From positions 1 through 64,000 of the forward strand of contig NZ_JBBCBW010000015.1 of NCBI RefSeq assembly GCF_037204085.1: a DNA stretch of 64,000 bases, in the 5' to 3' direction. The translations under genes and the position numbers were made by a program. Under the pieces are notes generated by a model, which was not told the DNA's origin, did not search any database, and saw only the letters and a list, made by a program, of their open reading frames with translations. Position 1 is the stretch's first letter. Each line of letters opens with the position of its first letter. This document shows, in pieces, positions 35,396 to 44,113 of this stretch. The DNA comes from Variovorax sp037204085 (GTDB lineage: Bacteria; Pseudomonadota; Gammaproteobacteria; Burkholderiales; Burkholderiaceae_C).

Positions 35396-36600
35396 ACCGC
35401 GGCATGGCTGCGGCGGCGCAGCGGTGGCCGCTGCAGATTGGTGAACGCCCGCAGCAGCCACTCCGCCGGGCCGTAGGCAAAGTGGTGCATCCACCAGCGG
35501 CTCAACGCCAGGTTGCCCGCAAAGATGGCCAGCGCCACTGCAAACGTTGCAAGCGGCCCGATGGTGCCGATCCACCGCAGCCCGTAGGCCAGAAAAATCC
35601 AGGCGCAGACCAGCGACTGCAGCAGGTAGTTTGAAAGCGCCATGCGCCCCGCCGGCGCCAGCCATTGCGCCAGCACGCGGCCAGGCCCGGTCTGGAACAC
35701 CAGCAGCATGCCGGCTGCATAAGCGGCCGCCAGGAACGGTGCCGTCAGCAGCGTGGCCGCCAGGCCTTGGATCTGTCGCGACAGATCGTTCAGCCGCATG
35801 GCAGGCAAGGCATAGGCCAGCGCACCCGGCACGCCGACGAGCAAGCCCCAGAACAACACCCGCCGCAGCAGCTTGCCATGCGCCTCTGCATGCGCGAGCA
35901 GCCCATGCTTGCCGGCAATGAACCCCGCAAAGAACATGGCCAGCGCCTCCGGTGCCTGCACCAGCGCGGTGATCCACCAGACCTGCGACAGGTCGCGCAG
36001 GTGCTGCACCATCACCATTGCCGGCGTGGCACGGTAGGCGGCCAGCGCCCTGGCGGCATCGGCGTAGGCAGCTTCGGTTGCCAGCCGCATGTCCGCATGC
36101 GTAAACAGGTAGCCAACGCCGGCCCATGCCAGCGACACAAGCAGCACCAGCCCGATGGCCGCGCACGCCATGAACACATCTCCGCGCCGCCGCAGCAACA
36201 GCAGCACGGCGCCCAGCACCGCATACGTGGTGAGGATGTCGCCGTAATAAAGCACCACGGCATGCAGCACGCCGATGACCCACAGGCCCACCAGCCGCCG
36301 CACCATGCGCGGCGCAAAGCGCTTGCCATCGCGCTCCGCCGCCCGCATTTGCAGCGTGAAGCTGTAGCCGAACAGGAACGAGAACAGCAGGTAGAACTTG
36401 GTCTCGAAGACGAAGGACCGCACGAACGAGGCGCTGCGGTCGGCCAGCGAAACAGCCAGCGGATCGGGAATGCCCAGGCCGTAGTAAGTGGATGCGAAGC
36501 TTGCGATGTTGACTACCAGAATGCCCAGCAGCGCAAAGCCGCGCAGCGCATCGACCAGGTGCTGGCGTTCGTTCGTCGTTTCTTTCGGGGCAGGCGTCAT
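35371..36600 (-). CDS. DUF418 domain-containing membrane protein (YeiB-like)
   Basis: A 409-residue polytopic membrane protein. It starts with the family motif RQHLVDALRGFALLGILVVN and ends with the DUF418 region around GRMALSNYLLQSLVCAWIF and NLALSRWWMHHFAYGPAEWL. Members belong to the acyltransferase-3-like membrane group, but the biochemical role is unknown. The start overlaps the stop of the MarR gene (ATGA), so MarR and DUF418 are co-translated. Its 3' end overlaps mscS. Confidence 0.87.
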   Translation of the reverse strand: MTPAPKETTNERQHLVDALRGFALLGILVVNIASFASTYYGLGIPDPLAVSLADRSASFVRSFVFETKFYLLFSFLFGYSFTLQMRAAERDGKRFAPRMVRRLVGLWVIGVLHAVVLYYGDILTTYAVLGAVLLLLRRRGDVFMACAAIGLVLLVSLAWAGVGYLFTHADMRLATEAAYADAARALAAYRATPAMVMVQHLRDLSQVWWITALVQAPEALAMFFAGFIAGKHGLLAHAEAHGKLLRRVLFWGLLVGVPGALAYALPAMRLNDLSRQIQGLAATLLTAPFLAAAYAAGMLLVFQTGPGRVLAQWLAPAGRMALSNYLLQSLVCAWIFLAYGLRWIGTIGPLATFAVALAIFAGNLALSRWWMHHFAYGPAEWLLRAFTNLQRPPLRRRSHAAVQRGEGTG

Positions 36601-37127
36601 TCAGGCTTTCTTGGCTTCAAGGGTGCATTGGCGCCGCCTGCGCCGCGGCGGCCGCGGTCTGCCTTGGGCAGCACCGCTTCTTCGACCATGCGCTCGGCCC
36701 GGGCGTGCAGGCGGCGCAGCGACTCGTCGAGCCGCGCCGCGTCGTCGTCGCTCAACGCGCCCAGCAGCTCGGTGTTGATTTGCGTGACCAGCGGAAACAG
36801 CTCGTCATACAGCGCCTGCCCGCTTTCAGTAAGCCCCAGCTGCACCTGCCGCCGGTCGCCCGGCCGCACCACGCGCGACACCAGTTGCTTGGCCACCAGC
36901 GAGCCGACCGCCTTGGAGGTGCGGGCCCGGTCCAGTTGCGCATGCTCGGCCAGCTCCGACGAACTGAGCTCGCCCCGGCTTGCAAGCACGGCAACCAACC
37001 GCCATTCGCGCCGGGTAATGCCAAAGCGCCCCTCGCACAGCCTGATGACCATGCTGCCCGCCACCGAGAGCAGGCGCGACAGCCGGTACAGCAGCAAATC
37101 GTCCAGCGGGCGGCGCGGCGCGGTCAT
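36597..37127 (-). CDS. MarR family transcriptional regulator
   Basis: A 176-residue winged-helix regulator: LYRLSRLLSVAGSMVIRLCE dimerisation helix, then RREWRLVAVLASRGELSSSE, the recognition helix LDRARTSKAVGSLVAKQLVS and the wing RVVRPGDRRQVQLGLTESG. The C-terminal tail is Arg/Pro-rich. It sits at the head of the MarR-DUF418 operon and is divergent from two Bug proteins and a sulfatase; a TTGATTAGATCAA palindrome in the gap is a good candidate operator for both directions. The ligand is probably an aromatic or sulfonated acid, judging only by neighbours. Confidence 0.92.
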   Translation of the reverse strand: MTAPRRPLDDLLLYRLSRLLSVAGSMVIRLCEGRFGITRREWRLVAVLASRGELSSSELAEHAQLDRARTSKAVGSLVAKQLVSRVVRPGDRRQVQLGLTESGQALYDELFPLVTQINTELLGALSDDDAARLDESLRRLHARAERMVEEAVLPKADRGRRGAGGANAPLKPRKPE

Positions 37128-37149
37128 TGGGGGTTAGTCCGGGGGATGG

Positions 37150-37162
37150 TTGATTAGATCAA
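37150..37162. promoter_or_regulatory. Palindromic MarR-type operator candidate
   Basis: TTGATTAGATCAA, a perfect 5+3+5 palindrome, lies in the 118-bp gap between marR and the first Bug gene. AT-rich palindromes of this length and ATTGAT flavour are typical MarR sites. The position would cover the promoters of both transcription units. Confidence 0.55.
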
Positions 37163-37245
37163 TCGAATGTAGCGTCTCTAAAGTCGTTCGCAGCCGCGGC
37201 ACCCAGCCCAAGCGGCGCCACCGAACGAGAACCGGAGACATCGAC

Positions 37246-38238
37246 ATGCCCTGCCCTGATTTCGACCGCCGCCAGATCGTTGCCGCCCTGGGCGGCCTTG
37301 CGCTGGCCCCGCTTGCACCATTGGCCAACGCACAGGCGTTTACGCCGGGCCAGCCCATCAAGGTGCTGATTGGCGTGCCCGCCGGCGGCACGCAAGACGT
37401 GCTGACCCGCGCCATTGCAGAGCAGGTGCGCGACACGCTGGGCCCGCTCATCGTGGACAACCGCTCGGGCGCGGCGGGCCGCATTGCGGTGGAGGCGGTA
37501 AAAACCGCGGCGCCGGACGGCCGCACGCTGCTGCTGGGCACTGCCAGCATGATGACCATGTTTCCGAGCGCCTACCGGCAGCTTTCGTACGACCCGATCA
37601 AGGACTTTGTGCCCATCATCAACGCGGCGCGCTTCGAGCTGGCGCTGGTGGTGCACAAGGACGTCCCGGCCAACACGCTGGCCGAATTCATCGCCTGGGC
37701 CAAGGCGCAGGGCGACAAGCTGAGCTTTGCCTCTTACGGCGCCGGAACGCCTTCGCACTTTTTGGGCGAAATGCTCAATCGCGCCGCCGGGCTCAAGATG
37801 GTTCATGTGCCGTACCGCGGCTCTACGCCGGCGCGGCAAGACGTGATGGGGGGCTCGGTGCCCGTGTATTTCGACACCATTGGCGGCGCGCAGCAGCTGC
37901 TGCCTTCAGGCCGCGTGAAGGTGCTGGCCACCAGCGGCGAAAAGCGTTCTCCGCTGATGCCCAACCTGCCCTGCTTTGCGGAGAGCGGCTACAAGGACGT
38001 GGTGGCCACCGCCTGGTTTGCCTACTACGCGCCCCTTAAAACGCCGCAGCCCATCGTCGACAAGCTGCGCGCCGAATTCACCCGCGCCATCAATTCGCGC
38101 GAAGTGCGCCAGCAACTGCTGCAGAACGGTATGTACCCCGTGGGCGACAACAGCGACGCACTCTTGAAGACCATGCGCGAAGACACGGCACGCTGGGCAG
38201 GCATCATGAAGGCCGTGAATTTTCAGGCCAACGATTGA
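37246..38238 (+). CDS. Bug family tripartite tricarboxylate transporter substrate-binding protein
   Basis: A 330-residue periplasmic binding protein. The signal FDRRQIVAALGGLALAPLAPL contains an Arg-Arg pair, so Tat export is possible, although Sec is the family rule. Landmarks: PIKVLIGVPAGGTQDVLTRA, IVDNRSGAAGRIAVEAV and VPYRGSTPARQDVMGG. GGAGA seven bases before the ATG supports the start. It is the first of three genes reading away from marR and is followed by another Bug gene 55 bases later. Transport components are absent nearby. Confidence 0.92.
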   Translation: MPCPDFDRRQIVAALGGLALAPLAPLANAQAFTPGQPIKVLIGVPAGGTQDVLTRAIAEQVRDTLGPLIVDNRSGAAGRIAVEAVKTAAPDGRTLLLGTASMMTMFPSAYRQLSYDPIKDFVPIINAARFELALVVHKDVPANTLAEFIAWAKAQGDKLSFASYGAGTPSHFLGEMLNRAAGLKMVHVPYRGSTPARQDVMGGSVPVYFDTIGGAQQLLPSGRVKVLATSGEKRSPLMPNLPCFAESGYKDVVATAWFAYYAPLKTPQPIVDKLRAEFTRAINSREVRQQLLQNGMYPVGDNSDALLKTMREDTARWAGIMKAVNFQAND

Positions 38239-38293
38239 CTGAACGACTGAACAACCAAACGACACTGATCGACCGAACGAGGAGGAAACTGAC

Positions 38294-39298
38294 ATGCTGA
38301 ACAACACCCCCACCAACACCCCCATTACCCGACGCCTGGCCGCGCTGCTTGCCGCAGCCGGCCTCATGGCCTCCATGGCCGCCGTAGCGCCCCAGGCAAG
38401 CGCGCAAGCGCTCGACAGCCCGCTGCACATCGTGGTTGGCTATGCACCCGGCGGCGCCACCGACCGCGTGGCGCGCATCGTCGGCGACAAGCTCAGCGCA
38501 CGCCTGGGCGTTCCGGTGGTGGTCGACAACAAGCCCGGCGCCGGCGGCCGCCTCGCGGCCCAGCAGGTCAAGAACACCCCCGCCAGCCAGAACGTGCTGA
38601 TGCTTGCCAACCCCGCCGTGATGGTGGTGGCGCCGCTCGTCTTCAAGGACAACAACTACGACCCCGAGCGCGACTTCGTGCCCGTGTCGCACGTCAACGC
38701 CTACGACTTTGCGCTGTCTGTGTCGCCCCACCTGCCGGTGCGCGAACTCAACCATTTGCTTGCCTGGATGCGCGCCAACCCCAACCAGGCCAACGTGGGC
38801 GTGCCCGCCACCGGCAGCCTGCCGCACTTCTTTGGCCTGATGGTGGGCGAAAAGGCCAAGGTGCAAACGCAGATCATTGGCTACCGCGGCTCCGCTCCGC
38901 TGCTGAACGACCTCATCGGCGGGCAGGTGCCGATTTCGGTTGACACCGAAGACGTGGTGCTGCCGCAGCACAACGCCGGCAAGCTGCGCATCCTCGCCCT
39001 CTCGGGCGCCAAGCGCTCGCCCTTTGCGCCCAACATTCCCACCTTCAAGGAAGCCGGCCTCGACCTGGCCGCCACCGGCTGGAACACCTTCTTCGCGCCC
39101 GCCAGCATGCCCAAGGACAAGGTCGAGCGCCTGTCCAACATGATTCGCGACGTGATGCAAGACGCCGACACCCAACGCAAGTTCAAGGACGCCGGCATGA
39201 CCCCCGTGGTGAGCACCCAGGCGCAAACCGCCGCAATGCTCAAGGCCTACAAGGCGCAGTGGGCGCCCGTCGTTCAAAAGTCTGGCTACCAGCCCTGA
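38294..39298 (+). CDS. Bug family tripartite tricarboxylate transporter substrate-binding protein
   Basis: A 334-residue Bug protein with a Sec signal (RRLAALLAAAGLMASMAAV, cleavage near QASAQA) and the usual LHIVVGYAPGGATDRVARIV and VVVDNKPGAGGRLAAQQV motifs. The ribosome site GAGGAGG is strong. It is only distantly similar to the preceding Bug protein, so it is not a fresh duplication. Two binding proteins next to a sulfatase suggest uptake of related organic acids, for example sulfate esters; that is inference from context. Confidence 0.92.
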   Translation: MLNNTPTNTPITRRLAALLAAAGLMASMAAVAPQASAQALDSPLHIVVGYAPGGATDRVARIVGDKLSARLGVPVVVDNKPGAGGRLAAQQVKNTPASQNVLMLANPAVMVVAPLVFKDNNYDPERDFVPVSHVNAYDFALSVSPHLPVRELNHLLAWMRANPNQANVGVPATGSLPHFFGLMVGEKAKVQTQIIGYRGSAPLLNDLIGGQVPISVDTEDVVLPQHNAGKLRILALSGAKRSPFAPNIPTFKEAGLDLAATGWNTFFAPASMPKDKVERLSNMIRDVMQDADTQRKFKDAGMTPVVSTQAQTAAMLKAYKAQWAPVVQKSGYQP

Positions 39299-39313
39299 AC
39301 AACCGCCTCGCTT

Positions 39314-39347
39314 CAGACAGACAGACAGACAGACCGACAGACAGACA
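39314..39347. repeat. CAGA tetranucleotide tandem repeat before the sulfatase gene
   Basis: Eight or so consecutive CAGA/ACAG units, interrupted by one CCGA variant, fill the gap between the second Bug gene and the sulfatase. The repeat ends five bases before the ATG and occupies the place where a Shine-Dalgarno sequence would be; none is visible. Slippage in such a repeat would change the spacing of the start region. Confidence 0.9.
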
Positions 39348-39352
39348 AGCAC

Positions 39353-40687
39353 ATGAAAAGACCCAACATCATCTTCATAGTGGCCGACGACCTCGGCTAC
39401 GCCGACCTTGGCTGCTATGGCGGCCGCGACGGCGCTTTTGGCCCCGTGTCGCCCGTGCTCGACGGCCTGGCCGCCAACGGCCTGAAGCTCACGCAGGGCT
39501 ACTCGAACTCGCCCGTGTGCTCGCCCACCCGCTTCGCGATGATTACCGCGCGGTATCAATACCGCCTGCGCGGCGCGGCCGAAGAGCCCATCAGGAGCAG
39601 CAGCCGCGGCAGCACCACGCTCGGCCTGCCCACCGACCACCCCACCCTGCCATCATTGCTGAAGGCCGGCGGCTACCAGACCGCGCTCATCGGTAAATGG
39701 CACCTGGGCTACCCGCCCCACTTCGGGCCGCTGCGCTCGGGGTACGACGAATTCTTCGGGCCCATGTCGGGCGGTGTCGACTACTTCACGCATTGCGACT
39801 CCACCGGCCAGCACGACCTGTGGTTTGGCGAAGAGGACAAGAAAGAAGACGGCTACCTGACCGACATTCTTTCCAAACGCGCAGTCGACTATGTGGAACG
39901 CATGGCCGTCAAACAGAAGCAGCAAGAGGAAGAAGCCCCCTTCTTCCTGAGCCTGCACTACACCGCCCCGCACTGGCCCTGGGAAACCCGCGACGACGCC
40001 GAGAAGGCGCCCGCCGTCAAAGACAACCTCTTCGACCTGGCCGGCGGCAACATTCATGTGTACCGCCGCATGATTCATCACATGGACGAAGGCATCGGCT
40101 GGATCATGGCCGCGCTGCAAAAGCACGGCATGGCCGACAACACCCTGGTGGTGTTTACCAGCGACAACGGCGGCGAACGTTTCTCAGACAACTGGCCCCT
40201 GGTCGGCGGCAAGATGGACCTGACCGAAGGCGGCATTCGCGTGCCATGGATCGCGCACTGGCCCGCAGTGATCGCCAAGGGCAGCGAGAGCAAGCAACTC
40301 TGCATGACCATGGACTGGTCAGCCACCATGCTCGACGCGGCCGGCGTAAAGGCCGATGCGGCCTACCCGCTCGATGGCGTGTCGCTGATGCCCGTGCTGA
40401 AAGACGCAAAGCACAGCTTCCGCAGGCCGCTGCACTGGCGCATGAACCATCGCGGGCAGGAAGCGATGCGCGACGGGGACTGGAAGTACCTGAAGGTGGA
40501 CGGGAACGAGTACCTGTTCAACATTCCGGCAGATGAGCGCGAGCGGGCGAACCTGGGGAAGAAGGAGCCGGAGAGGCTGGCTGCGATGCGAGAGGACTGG
40601 GCGGCGTGGAATGCGACGATGCCTGGGATTCCGGAGGATGCGACTGTTAGTTTGGGGTATTCGGTGAAGGATATGCCGCAGAGGTAG
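39353..40687 (+). CDS. Sulfatase (arylsulfatase family)
   Basis: A 444-residue type I sulfatase. The N terminus has the metal ligands in FIVADDLGYADLGCYGG (Asp12, Asp13), the formylglycine motif CSPTR with Cys56, the GKWHLG motif and a second metal site in TSDNGGE. No signal peptide is present, so it should be cytoplasmic. It hydrolyses sulfate or phosphonate esters after Cys56 is matured to formylglycine, which needs a maturase not seen here. Codon use in the last 60 codons becomes noticeably less GC3-rich. It is last in the Bug-Bug-sulfatase unit and borders the accessory island. Confidence 0.94.
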   Translation: MKRPNIIFIVADDLGYADLGCYGGRDGAFGPVSPVLDGLAANGLKLTQGYSNSPVCSPTRFAMITARYQYRLRGAAEEPIRSSSRGSTTLGLPTDHPTLPSLLKAGGYQTALIGKWHLGYPPHFGPLRSGYDEFFGPMSGGVDYFTHCDSTGQHDLWFGEEDKKEDGYLTDILSKRAVDYVERMAVKQKQQEEEAPFFLSLHYTAPHWPWETRDDAEKAPAVKDNLFDLAGGNIHVYRRMIHHMDEGIGWIMAALQKHGMADNTLVVFTSDNGGERFSDNWPLVGGKMDLTEGGIRVPWIAHWPAVIAKGSESKQLCMTMDWSATMLDAAGVKADAAYPLDGVSLMPVLKDAKHSFRRPLHWRMNHRGQEAMRDGDWKYLKVDGNEYLFNIPADERERANLGKKEPERLAAMREDWAAWNATMPGIPEDATVSLGYSVKDMPQR

Positions 40688-40799
40688 GGCTGTGCGGGCA
40701 CGTGTCGGTGGCTCGCAATCGAACCATCCAGCAGCGCCATCGATCCGCCTTGCCGCCTCAGCAAGGCGGACGGATCTGCACCACTCAATCGACGCTCGC

Positions 40800-41000
40800 T
40801 CAGACTTCTGTCTGCTCCGAGATCTCCAGGGCGTCATCCACTTCGATGCCGAGGTATCTGACGGTGGACTCAAGCTTGGAGTGGCCGAGCAGCAACTGCA
40901 CCGCGCGGAGGTTCCTCGTCCGCTGATAGGGCGCCTTCTGGCCGACGATCTTGCCCTTGTTCCAAGGCACTCGGCAGGTTGCAGAGTTTGCTGGTCCCAT
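40800..41000 (-). pseudogene. Tyrosine recombinase (integrase) remnant with internal deletion
   Basis: A 66-codon open frame that joins two ends of a site-specific tyrosine recombinase of about 200 residues. Its start (VPWNKGKIVGQKAP) corresponds to the N terminus of that family and its end (NLRAVQLLLGHSKLESTVRY and the DDALEISEQTEV tail) to the C terminus with the LGH box and the catalytic Tyr. The middle, including the first catalytic Arg and the RxxK/HxxR region, is missing, apparently an in-frame deletion of roughly 130 codons. It cannot be an active recombinase. It marks the left edge of the accessory region. The flanking 40688-40799 and 41001-41116 show no gene. Confidence 0.72.
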
Positions 41001-41116
41001 GACGGTCTCCCATCGAGTTTAGGGAGCCTCAGCATGCGCGGTCCGGACTGGCGTTGTCCTGAATGCAGCGTCCAAGCGGCGCCTGTTCTCACTGGGTTAC
41101 GCATCAGCTTTCGCGG

Positions 41117-41869
41117 CTATGTTTGACCTATGGCAAGGGGCCGGCTCGGCTTTCGATCATCCTGCGCGCGAATCCGCCGGCCGCCGGCCACGCCAGCTTG
41201 GTGGACGACGGCCAACTCGCAATGCAGCCAGAAACCCACGCCCTCCAGCGCGCCGGGAATGTCGCTCTGTGCAAGCCGGTAGAACCCCAGCACCACTCCC
41301 TGCGCGAATGCGGCGATCAGTGGCTCCGCGTCCTCGGTACCCGTCATGCTGCGGCGGATCAGTTTGCCGCCAATCGCCATCAACTTGAGCGTGCGGCTGG
41401 AGGCGGTTGCGGTGCTTTCCTTGGGGACTCGCAAAGACCAGAGCCCGCAGGCGAGCGTCCACATAGATTGACTGGGAACCTCTTCGCACCGCGCCTTTTC
41501 GACGCCGAGTTGTCTCGTGCGAACTTCACGGAAGCCACGATGGTCATGGCAAGGGAAGTACCCGGCGAACTCGTCGGCAATCTTTGCCACGGTGCGCTCG
41601 TCACGCGCTATCTTCTCCGTAGCCCATAGGCGTGAGACATGTGCGACAAGAAAGCCCAACTCATCGAGTGACAACCTGCGGCCGGAAGCTATGCAGTGGT
41701 CATGCCAGTCCGTTAACTCGGCCGAGGCTTTGCAGGCCATGAAGGCCCTGTTCAAGGGCTCGTCTAGAGAGGGGCAGGCGAGCCGCTCGGGCTTGCCTTC
41801 ACTCCGCTCCATGGCAGCGTCCCTCCGCTCGAGCCGCGCTCGAGAAAACTTTCCGCACTTCATCTCCAT
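41117..41869 (-). CDS. Hypothetical protein
   Basis: A 250-residue reading frame that I do not recognise. It contains ordinary-looking soluble segments (LSLDELGFLVAHVSRLWATE, DAEPLIAAFAQGVVLGFYRL) with scattered Cys and His and no signal peptide or membrane helix. GAGG lies seven bases before the ATG at 41869; the open frame extends to 41914. The C-terminal 25 residues are low-complexity and Arg-rich, which may reflect read-through after a truncation. It lies between the integrase remnant and the XRE gene, so it is probably a cargo gene of the island. Real coding status is only moderately supported. Confidence 0.5.
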   Translation of the reverse strand: MEMKCGKFSRARLERRDAAMERSEGKPERLACPSLDEPLNRAFMACKASAELTDWHDHCIASGRRLSLDELGFLVAHVSRLWATEKIARDERTVAKIADEFAGYFPCHDHRGFREVRTRQLGVEKARCEEVPSQSMWTLACGLWSLRVPKESTATASSRTLKLMAIGGKLIRRSMTGTEDAEPLIAAFAQGVVLGFYRLAQSDIPGALEGVGFWLHCELAVVHQAGVAGGRRIRAQDDRKPSRPLAIGQT

Positions 41870-42016
41870 TCCCCTGCCTCTTATTGGTATCGCGTCGGTC
41901 GTTCGCCGCCGCACAGGGCGGATCGTAACTCGAAAAGATACTTTTAGACCGCGGTTTTAAAGACCGTCACCTTATGAACCGTGGAGTTTTGGACCTTCTG
42001 GAACGAGCATTGAGAG

Positions 42017-42289
42017 ATGGCGCGAGTACCACCCCCACCAGAAGAAAGACACCCCGCGCTGGTGGCTTTTGGCCAAGCCGTGCGGAACCGTCGTAAGGCG
42101 ATGAATTTTTCACAAGAGTCGTTCGCCGACGAGTGCGGAATCGACCGGAGCTACATGGGTGGCGTGGAACGCGGCGAACGCAACCTGGCCATAGTGAACA
42201 TGATGAAAATCATCGAGGCCCTAGGCATGCAGCCCTCGGAGTTTTTCAAGGCGCTGGATAAACCCACCAAGAAAAACAAGTCTGCGTAG
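42017..42289 (+). CDS. XRE family helix-turn-helix regulator
   Basis: A 90-residue single-domain Cro/C1-type DNA-binding protein. The helix-turn-helix runs from about residue 17 to 75 (FGQAVRNRRKAMNFSQESFA, CGIDRSYMGGVERGERN), ending in a Lys-rich tail. Small stand-alone XRE proteins of this size are typical controllers of restriction or toxin operons. Upstream there is an imperfect CGGT...ACCG repeat (41952-41966) that could be an autoregulatory site. It lies tail-to-tail with the ABC-3C operon, so control of that operon would have to act in trans at its promoter about 3 kb away. The gap 42290-42490 has no gene. Confidence 0.9.
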   Translation: MARVPPPPEERHPALVAFGQAVRNRRKAMNFSQESFADECGIDRSYMGGVERGERNLAIVNMMKIIEALGMQPSEFFKALDKPTKKNKSA

Positions 42290-42490
42290 CGATTGGTGGT
42301 TGGATTGCTCTAACTGGCTGATTGGGGGATTAGTCTCGGCCAGCGATCACGACCATGCATGCGCCTCGACCACACTCCTCCGTTGAATATCCGTGAAGGC
42401 TGCTGTGCAGCGGGTGCTGACTATTACGTTCGCGAAGTCGCGGTCCGAAAGGCGTCCTCCAACGACAAGGTCGCAGCCCCGTTCCGGGGC

Positions 42491-44113
42491 CTACTTGCGT
42501 CCGCGCCAATCCCTCTTGTACAGAAGGTCGTCGTTAGCCAGCTTTAGAACAGTGAAGCGCTTAAGCAGGCGTTCGATGTAAGGTCCAAATTTCTTTGCTT
42601 CGTCGAACGACAGGAATATCTGCTTTGACCGCATGGCGGAGAGCATGCGAAGAATTCGCACAGTTGCTGGCACCTCAATATTCTTATAAATAACTGAATC
42701 GTGAATCGCCATAGGCAGCTTGGTCATCGAAAGCATTGCCAAATCAAAGCCAACCAAGCCGGCGAATGACTTGCCTGTCCCGGTGTCATCTGGTGATGTA
42801 AACAGATACGACCCGGCCCCTTTAATGCGCAGTTCGGAGGGAACCCGCGATGCGCCGTAGACCACCTTGTTGAATGAACGGAGCTTGCTGTTTACTTGGC
42901 CCTCAATGGCCAAGAAAATTCCTGCATAGATGTCTTCGAGTCTGTTACTGGAGCCTTTGACGGCCGAGTCGATGTTGGCCTTACTTTCGAAGTGAGCGTT
43001 CTCGTTGCTTGCCTTGTCGACAGCCCCTTTCAGCTCGAACAATCTATTGAAGACGTCATCAGGCATGCCTTTCGACTGGAGGGACGATTGGATTTCTTTG
43101 TCCAACTGGGTCACTTCGGCTGCTGCCGCGCGCTCCTGTTCGATGGTGCCGGCTAGCTCGTCCCTCAGCTCCTTTTTGACAATGCTCCCGATCTTCTGGT
43201 GAAACGCCTCCACTTGTTCTAGGCGCTGCACGTTGACATTCGGGAAGAAGTCGGCGACTAGAGCGATGTTTGCGGCGAGACGCGGTGTTATGCCTGAGAT
43301 CTCCCGCTGCAAGCGACGAATCTTGTTTTGCAACTCGACACGCTGACCCCCAAGCTCGATCTTGCGCTGCTGCTTCTTCTGCAGGTTCTGGTCGAACAAG
43401 GATTCGTAGACGTTGAGGGCGCCACCGAAGCCGTCCCTGAGCTGCTCAATTTGAGCTCGGTTGGACTCTATGGAGCGCGTGTTTTCTTCGTACTGCGTCT
43501 TAGTGATCCTCGGAATGATGCTGGCAGCCATAGAGTCTCCGATCAGCTTCTTGCGGCCTTTGAGAACATCCAAAGTCTTGCGCTCTTGTGCAACGTCAGG
43601 ACTGCGACCGAATAAATCAACCAAGCGGGCGATGGCCGCTGCAAATGTTTCCTTGTCTGCCGCGACGAAGGGGTGGCTCGGGTCCAGCCCGCCTTTCTTC
43701 CAGATTCGTGCAAACGGGCTGACAACATTTCGGAACGTGCCGTCCAGCCCGTCCAGCCCATACATAAGCTTTAATAGCCTGTTGTACTCGTCGAGCCCGA
43801 GCTCCCTTTGTGCCTCATAGGCCTCGTTGCATTCGCGCACCAGGTCGGGGCTATCGGTGTGGCGTGAGAAGTACATTCGCCTAGCGCCGAACTGGAATGA
43901 GTAGTCATAGCGATGCGGGCCAAGCTCACGGATTGCTCCTGCATCGTCCTTTTCCGTGAAGGTTGAGCCACCAAAAACAAAGTCGATGACCATTAAGACA
44001 GTGGATTTGCCAATGGAATTCTTAGCGTCATCGTCACCTAGGATGACATTAAGGCCAGGGTGGAATTCAATCGGCGAATGGCTGAAGTGGACGCAGCGGA
44101 TTTCTTTAAGCAT
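42491..44113 (-). CDS. ABC-three-component (ABC-3C) system ABC ATPase, DUF2326 family
   Basis: A 540-residue SMC/ABC-like ATPase. The P-loop is in ILGDDDAKNSIGKSTVLMVI (near residue 25-45), followed by a long coiled-coil central part (for example QKKQQRKIELGGQRVELQNK and EQERAAAAEVTQLDKEIQSS) and a C-terminal nucleotide-binding half with KSFAGLVGFDLAMLSM (signature region) and LPMAIHDSVIYKNIE (Walker B/D-loop region), as in DUF2326. It is third in the operon and overlaps the middle component gene by eight bases. The stop is immediately followed by a GCCCCG/CGGGGC hairpin (42476-42490) without a U-tract. Predicted role: sensing or loading motor of a defence complex. Confidence 0.85.
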   Translation of the reverse strand: MLKEIRCVHFSHSPIEFHPGLNVILGDDDAKNSIGKSTVLMVIDFVFGGSTFTEKDDAGAIRELGPHRYDYSFQFGARRMYFSRHTDSPDLVRECNEAYEAQRELGLDEYNRLLKLMYGLDGLDGTFRNVVSPFARIWKKGGLDPSHPFVAADKETFAAAIARLVDLFGRSPDVAQERKTLDVLKGRKKLIGDSMAASIIPRITKTQYEENTRSIESNRAQIEQLRDGFGGALNVYESLFDQNLQKKQQRKIELGGQRVELQNKIRRLQREISGITPRLAANIALVADFFPNVNVQRLEQVEAFHQKIGSIVKKELRDELAGTIEQERAAAAEVTQLDKEIQSSLQSKGMPDDVFNRLFELKGAVDKASNENAHFESKANIDSAVKGSSNRLEDIYAGIFLAIEGQVNSKLRSFNKVVYGASRVPSELRIKGAGSYLFTSPDDTGTGKSFAGLVGFDLAMLSMTKLPMAIHDSVIYKNIEVPATVRILRMLSAMRSKQIFLSFDEAKKFGPYIERLLKRFTVLKLANDDLLYKRDWRGRK

